Shown in pieces: positions 5,043 through 6,351 of a stretch of 6,351 bases of DNA. A model generated the notes under the pieces. The model was not told where the DNA came from. It searched no databases and saw nothing but the letters and a program-made list of their open reading frames with translations. How positions within the stretch are numbered: position 1 is the stretch's first letter; each line of letters starts with the position of its first letter. The stretch is from positions 1-6,351 of the forward strand of contig VFLF01000439.1 of NCBI GenBank assembly GCA_009885185.1. The letters are read 5' to 3'. The position numbers and the translations under genes are program-made. Source of the stretch: Nitrosomonadales bacterium. Lineage in GTDB: Bacteria > Pseudomonadota > Gammaproteobacteria > Burkholderiales > SG8-41.

Positions 5043-6011
5043 ATGAAATACAAGGATTACTACCAAACCCTCGGCGTGGAGCGCAGCGCCAGCGCCGCCG
5101 ACATCAAGAAGGCGTATCGCAAGCTCGCGCACAAATTTCATCCTGACATTTCCAAGGAAACCAACGCCAAGGAAAAGTTTCAGGAAATCGGCGAAGCCTA
5201 CGAAACGCTGAAAGATGCCGAGAAACGTGCCGCCTACGACGAACTCGGCAGTGGTTTCCGCGCAGGACAGGATTTCCGTCCGCCGCCGGATTGGGGCGCG
5301 GCGCACGGCGACGGAAAGGCAGCATTTGACGACATGGACCTTGCCGACCTGTTCGCGAGCCTGTCAGGCGGGCGGCGTGGGCACCGTACCCATCGTGCTG
5401 ATAGCGACACGCACGGCGGTCATTTCCCGATCCCCGGTCAGGACTACGAGTTGGCGGCCGAAGTCACGCTGGAGCAGGCCGCGAACGGCACCGAATTCGA
5501 TGTCAATCTTGCCGTGCCGGAACCCGGAGACGATGGCTTCATGCGCCGCGTGCCGCGCTCGTTCAAGGCGCGCATTGCCAAAGGCGCGTCCGAAGGCCAG
5601 CGGCTGCGGCTGCCCGGCAAGGGCGGCAAGGGAATGAACGGCGGGCGCGATGGCGATCTGTATCTCATCATTCATCTATTGCCGCACCCGCTGTTTCGCG
5701 CCAGCGGCCACGATCTTTACATCGATCTGCCGTTAGCACCCTGGGAAGCCGCACTCGGTGCAACGGTGGAGGTGCCGACGCTGCACGGAGCGGTGCATCT
5801 GAAGGTACGACCTGGCACACGCAGCGGCCAGAAACTGCGGCTCGCCAAACGCGGCCTGCCCAATCCACGTGAAGGCGTAGGCGACCTTTACGCCGTGGTG
5901 CAGATTGTGCTGCCCGCCGAACCGAGCGAGCTCGAGGCGAGGTTGCTCAAGGAAATGGCAGACGCATCCACCTTCGATCCGCGCAGCCATTTCAAGGAGA
6001 CGGCGACATGA
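5043..6011 (+). CDS. cbpA: CbpA-type DnaJ co-chaperone (J domain, no zinc finger)
   Basis: This 322-residue protein follows the E. coli CbpA plan. A J domain (about 1-68) starts [12 protein letters not shown] and has the HPD motif at 33-35, which stimulates DnaK ATPase. A Gly/Phe/Asp-rich linker (about 69-130) follows, then C-terminal domain I (about 132-213, with [13 protein letters not shown]) and domain II (about 214-290, [11 protein letters not shown] and VPTLHGAV), ending in a dimerisation tail with FDPR. There is no CxxCxGxG zinc finger, which separates it from DnaJ proper. CbpA-type proteins also bind curved DNA in the nucleoid and act in stationary or starvation stress. ATG 5043 is chosen by alignment with the family N-terminus; an in-frame TTG at 4995 lies inside an FNR-type box. 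No clear Shine-Dalgarno precedes ATG 5043. The stop overlaps the cbpM start (ATGA), so the pair is translationally coupled. Confidence 0.93.
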   Translation: MKYKDYYQTLGVERSASAADIKKAYRKLAHKFHPDISKETNAKEKFQEIGEAYETLKDAEKRAAYDELGSGFRAGQDFRPPPDWGAAHGDGKAAFDDMDLADLFASLSGGRRGHRTHRADSDTHGGHFPIPGQDYELAAEVTLEQAANGTEFDVNLAVPEPGDDGFMRRVPRSFKARIAKGASEGQRLRLPGKGGKGMNGGRDGDLYLIIHLLPHPLFRASGHDLYIDLPLAPWEAALGATVEVPTLHGAVHLKVRPGTRSGQKLRLAKRGLPNPREGVGDLYAVVQIVLPAEPSELEARLLKEMADASTFDPRSHFKETAT

Positions 6012-6351
6012 TAGTCGAGCTGACCGAGGCATTGTGGCTGGACGAGCACGACCCGTTGTCGCTAGAAGAACTGGCGCAACTGAGCGGACTTTCCCCCGCC
6101 GAACTGCTTGTTCTGGTGGAGTGCGACACGCTACCACCGTTCGTTGGCGTTGGCGTTGCCCCCGCCGCCGTTGAACCGGCGATCGAGGCCCGCTTCGGCG
6201 CGGATTGTCTCGCCTTAGCGCGCACCGCATCGCGTCTGCGCAACGATTTTGATCTCGACGTGAATGCACTGGCACTGACACTGCGGCTGCTCAATCGCAT
6301 ACACGAACTAGAGGCGGAATTACTTGATCTGCGCGCGCAGGGTCCGCGACC
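6008..6351 (+). CDS. cbpM: CbpM chaperone modulator (partial, runs off the window)
   Basis: An open frame begins at ATG 6008, overlapping the cbpA stop by four bases, with AAGGAG at 5995-6000 seven bases upstream. It stays open for 114 codons to the window edge. The product has a MerR-like helix-turn-helix opening ([22 protein letters not shown], about 17-38) and then the family's conserved helical region ([19 protein letters not shown] and [19 protein letters not shown]), similar to the RAVRLRHELALDW and ALTLMDDIAHL blocks of E. coli CbpM. CbpM binds the CbpA J domain and inhibits both its co-chaperone and DNA-binding activity; the coupled gene order supports the same role. E. coli CbpM is about 101 residues, so the stop should lie just beyond the window. 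A Val-Gly repeat (VGVGVA, encoded by three near-identical 6-bp units at 6143-6160) sits in the region between the two conserved parts. Confidence 0.9.
   Translation, partial: MIVELTEALWLDEHDPLSLEELAQLSGLSPAELLVLVECDTLPPFVGVGVAPAAVEPAIEARFGADCLALARTASRLRNDFDLDVNALALTLRLLNRIHELEAELLDLRAQGPR

Overview
The window looks like a chromosomal segment of a moderately GC-rich proteobacterium, most likely a non-enteric beta- or gammaproteobacterium. That placement is an inference from family content: a zinc-finger-less CbpA-type J protein coupled to a CbpM modulator, a DUF883 (YqjD/ElaB-like) protein next to a CsbD-like protein, a NarL-type two-component pair, a REP-like palindrome and FNR/ANR-type boxes. 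Nothing in the sequence identifies a species. No rRNA, tRNA, CRISPR array, transposase or phage gene is visible.

Layout. (1) Positions 1-744 hold two small stress-type genes on the + strand. The first is a DUF883 membrane-anchored protein whose N-terminal part is missing or out of frame. The second is a CsbD-like protein with an atypical, shortened C-terminus. A REP-like palindrome follows. (2) Positions 745-2918 on the - strand are a two-gene operon: a soluble double-PAS histidine kinase followed, with a 4-nt ATGA overlap, by a NarL/FixJ-type response regulator. (3) A divergent, AT-rich intergenic region of about 170 bp (2919-3088) carries a 9/10 match to the FNR/ANR/DNR box. It separates the kinase operon from a stand-alone receiver-domain protein (3089-3520, + strand). 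(4) A convergent - strand gene (3579-4940) encodes a COG2403-type P-loop protein related to cyclic 2,3-diphosphoglycerate synthetase. (5) A second divergent region (4941-5042) carries another 9/10 FNR-type box and leads into cbpA (5043-6011) and cbpM (from 6008, running off the window end), also joined by an ATGA overlap.

How the parts may work together (inference). Both divergent promoter regions carry an FNR-type palindrome. The first kinase PAS domain has a His and an Arg that seem to align with the heme-contacting residues of FixL. A plausible reading is an oxygen- or NO-responsive signalling cluster: an FNR/ANR/DNR-family regulator acts on the DNA, while the soluble PAS kinase, its NarL-type partner and the lone receiver process a cytoplasmic redox or gas signal. 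The output side would include a chaperone/nucoid-binding CbpA-CbpM pair, a poorly understood COG2403 enzyme and general stress proteins. Each gene belongs to a known family. The potentially undescribed part is the wiring, not a new protein fold.
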